Below are positions 7,405-8,976 of a stretch of DNA of 8,976 nucleotides, piece by piece; positions within the stretch are counted from its first letter, which is position 1; the number at the start of each line of letters is the position of its first letter. The stretch comes from CAYOFK01 sp964403185 (GTDB lineage Bacteria; Bacteroidota; Bacteroidia; Bacteroidales; VadinHA17): the NCBI GenBank assembly GCA_964403185.1, contig CAYOFK010000128.1:1-8976 (forward strand). Direction: 5' to 3'. A program made the position numbers and the translations under genes. The notes beneath the pieces are model-generated. The model did not search any database. It worked only from the letters and a program-made list of their open reading frames with translations, and was not told the DNA's origin.

Positions 7405-7618
<214 letters not shown>

Positions 7619-7625
7619 TGGCCCC

Positions 7626-7653
7626 CCCGATCGGGATCACCGCAGGTAATCCC
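7626..7653. repeat. Palindrome and adjacent hairpin, unassigned
   Basis: CCCGATCGGG at 7626-7635 is a perfect palindrome preceded by more C residues. Overlapping it, GGGAT at 7633-7637 pairs with ATCCC at 7649-7653, and ACC at 7639-7641 pairs with GGT at 7645-7647, with one C-A mismatch between the stems. A pyrimidine-rich stretch follows, but no run of T. It lies between the tRNA unit and the peptidase gene and might be a leader hairpin or a weak terminator. Nothing specific can be claimed. Confidence 0.35.
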
Positions 7654-7771
7654 AAACTTCTTTCCCTCCTTCAATGTGCACCATAAGAAAAAGCATAAAA
7701 ACATTTTATCTTTCATTTCGGAAATTCGGCCATTTTCAATACATTTAGTCAATCATAAAAAACCCCTTACC

Positions 7772-8976
7772 ATGCAACGCAGGAGTTTCCTGAAGAATAG
7801 CAGTTTGTCAATAATGGCTTATGGCGGGCTTTCCGGTATCTTGAATGCCTCCTGCCTGGCTCCGGAACTGGCAGACCTGACCAAAGATGTCAACCCCCTG
7901 ACTCATGAGGATTTTAAAAAACGACTGGATAAAGCCCGGGACTTAATGTCAGAATTAAAGATCGATGGCCTGTTACTGACGGGTGGTACCAACATGTCTT
8001 ATTTCTTAAATATGTCGTGGTGGCGTAGTGAGCGATTGTTTGGAGCCATCATCAATACTAAAGGGGACCCCATTTGGATATGTCCTGCATTCGAGGCAGA
8101 GCGTGCAAAAGAGGTCATACAGTTTGGGAATGATATACGCACCTGGGAAGAGAATGAATCACCTTTCGGTCTTGCAGGTGGGATTATGAAGGACCTGAAT
8201 GGAAAGAAACTGGCCATTGGGCCAACGGTCCGGAATTTTGTGACCGAAGGTATCAGACGTAATAAAGTAGGAAATCTGGAAGTGGTAGACGGATCGATTA
8301 TTACTAATGGTTGCAGGGCGGTCAAAACTGAGAAGGAACTGCAGTATATGGACCTGGCAAACAGGATCACAAAGCTGGCCTATAAAGAAGCATTTGGTAA
8401 ACTGGAAAAGGGGATGACCTCCGGGGATCTGGCCGGTCGCATTCGTTCCGCACATACCGGCATGGGAACCTCCGGGGGAGGGAACCCGCTGTTTGGTCCC
8501 CTGTCTGCATTCCCACATGGATCCAGAGAAAGAAGAAACCTTCAGGATGGTGATGTCATTCTGGTGGATGGAGGATGTTCCGTGGAGGGATACCGTTCAG
8601 ATGTTACACGAACCCTAATATTTGGAACCCCAACCGATAAACAAAAAAAGGTTTTTGACACTGTACTGAAAGCCCAGCAGGCTGCCATGAATGCCGTACG
8701 ACCGGGAGCAACCTGTGAGTCGGTGGACCAGGCCGCACGAAAGGTCATCGATGAGGCAGGTTTTGGATCAGGATATGAATATTTTGCACACCGGTTGGGC
8801 CACGGTATTGGAATGGAAGGACATGAATATCCTTACCTGGTACAAGGGAATAAACTTAAATTACAACCGGGCATGACCTTCAGCAATGAACCCGGCATAT
8901 ATATTTATGGGGAATTTGGAATCAGGATTGAAGATTGCTTTGTCGTTACAGAAGAGGGAGGTAAATATCTTGGCGG
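7772..8976 (+). CDS. Tat-exported M24 family metallopeptidase (Xaa-Pro aminopeptidase-like), 3' end cut by the window
   Basis: The frame runs open from the ATG at 7772 to the window edge, giving 401 complete codons without a stop. The N terminus, MQRRSFLKNSS followed by a mild hydrophobic stretch, is a twin-arginine (Tat) signal. Residues of about 44-170 form the creatinase/prolidase N-terminal domain, and about 180 onward the pita-bread peptidase domain. All five M24 dinuclear metal ligands are present: Asp-266 (LVDGG), Asp-277 (YRSDVTRT), His-344 (LGHGIG), Glu-373 (FSNEPG) and Glu-387 (IRIED). Family members cleave the N-terminal residue before proline or split related bonds; the substrate here is unknown. 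Tat export suggests that it folds, and perhaps loads metal, before export. A Cys near residue 28 follows Asn-Ala-Ser and is a poor lipobox. Only the last part of the peptidase domain seems to be missing. TATCTTTC at 7707-7714 is a near match to a Bacteroidota promoter box. Confidence 0.93.
   Translation, partial: MQRRSFLKNSSLSIMAYGGLSGILNASCLAPELADLTKDVNPLTHEDFKKRLDKARDLMSELKIDGLLLTGGTNMSYFLNMSWWRSERLFGAIINTKGDPIWICPAFEAERAKEVIQFGNDIRTWEENESPFGLAGGIMKDLNGKKLAIGPTVRNFVTEGIRRNKVGNLEVVDGSIITNGCRAVKTEKELQYMDLANRITKLAYKEAFGKLEKGMTSGDLAGRIRSAHTGMGTSGGGNPLFGPLSAFPHGSRERRNLQDGDVILVDGGCSVEGYRSDVTRTLIFGTPTDKQKKVFDTVLKAQQAAMNAVRPGATCESVDQAARKVIDEAGFGSGYEYFAHRLGHGIGMEGHEYPYLVQGNKLKLQPGMTFSNEPGIYIYGEFGIRIEDCFVVTEEGGKYLG

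Noticed and set aside
7999..8748. Several - strand open frames within the peptidase gene
   Set aside because: They are antisense to a gene with all five catalytic metal ligands in place, and they show no domain of their own.

Overview
The window looks like a chromosomal segment of a Bacteroidota bacterium, probably a polysaccharide-degrading one from a marine or other saline or anaerobic habitat (inference). The signs are a DUF5916/CBM9-like outer-membrane protein, a Cys-type S1 sulfatase lipoprotein next to a GH141-like beta-helix protein, signal peptides ending just before Gln, start codons without clear Shine-Dalgarno sequences, and an exact Bacteroidota-type TAnnTTTG promoter box in front of the tRNA gene. 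No ribosomal RNA, CRISPR array, transposase, integrase or SusC/SusD pair is visible.

Layout. Positions 1-460 hold no convincing gene. They contain a 79-bp mosaic of three hairpins with GTAG/CTAC ends (111-189, REP/BIME-like), a smaller hairpin, and a 13-bp inverted repeat with a one-base bulge. Next come three genes on the + strand with gaps of 11 and 39 bp, probably one transcript: a secreted right-handed beta-helix, GH141-like protein (461-2536), a sulfatase lipoprotein (2548-4125), and a lipoprotein with a Tll0287-like (DUF3365) c-type heme domain (4165-4773). A convergent intergenic region (4774-5055) carries two more hairpin units related to the first mosaic. The - strand gene at 5056-7314 encodes a DUF5916 protein. 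Upstream of it and pointing the other way lie a promoter box, a tRNA-Ser(CGA) gene (7405-7491), an intrinsic terminator, and an 18-bp perfect inverted repeat whose first arm begins on the last base of the tRNA. The window ends inside a Tat-exported M24 metallopeptidase (from 7772), cut by the window edge.

How the genes fit together. The beta-helix protein and the sulfatase plausibly act together outside the cytoplasm on a sulfated, perhaps fucose-containing, glycan: the sulfatase removes sulfate esters and the beta-helix enzyme cleaves glycosidic bonds. This rests on family membership and adjacency. The heme lipoprotein is an odd partner and may only be a positional neighbour. The DUF5916 protein and the peptidase are envelope or exported proteins with no shown link to the glycan genes.

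I found no clearly new multi-gene system. The least explained signals are non-coding: the covarying GTAG-hairpin repeat family, and the fold-back structure after the tRNA that overlaps its terminator.
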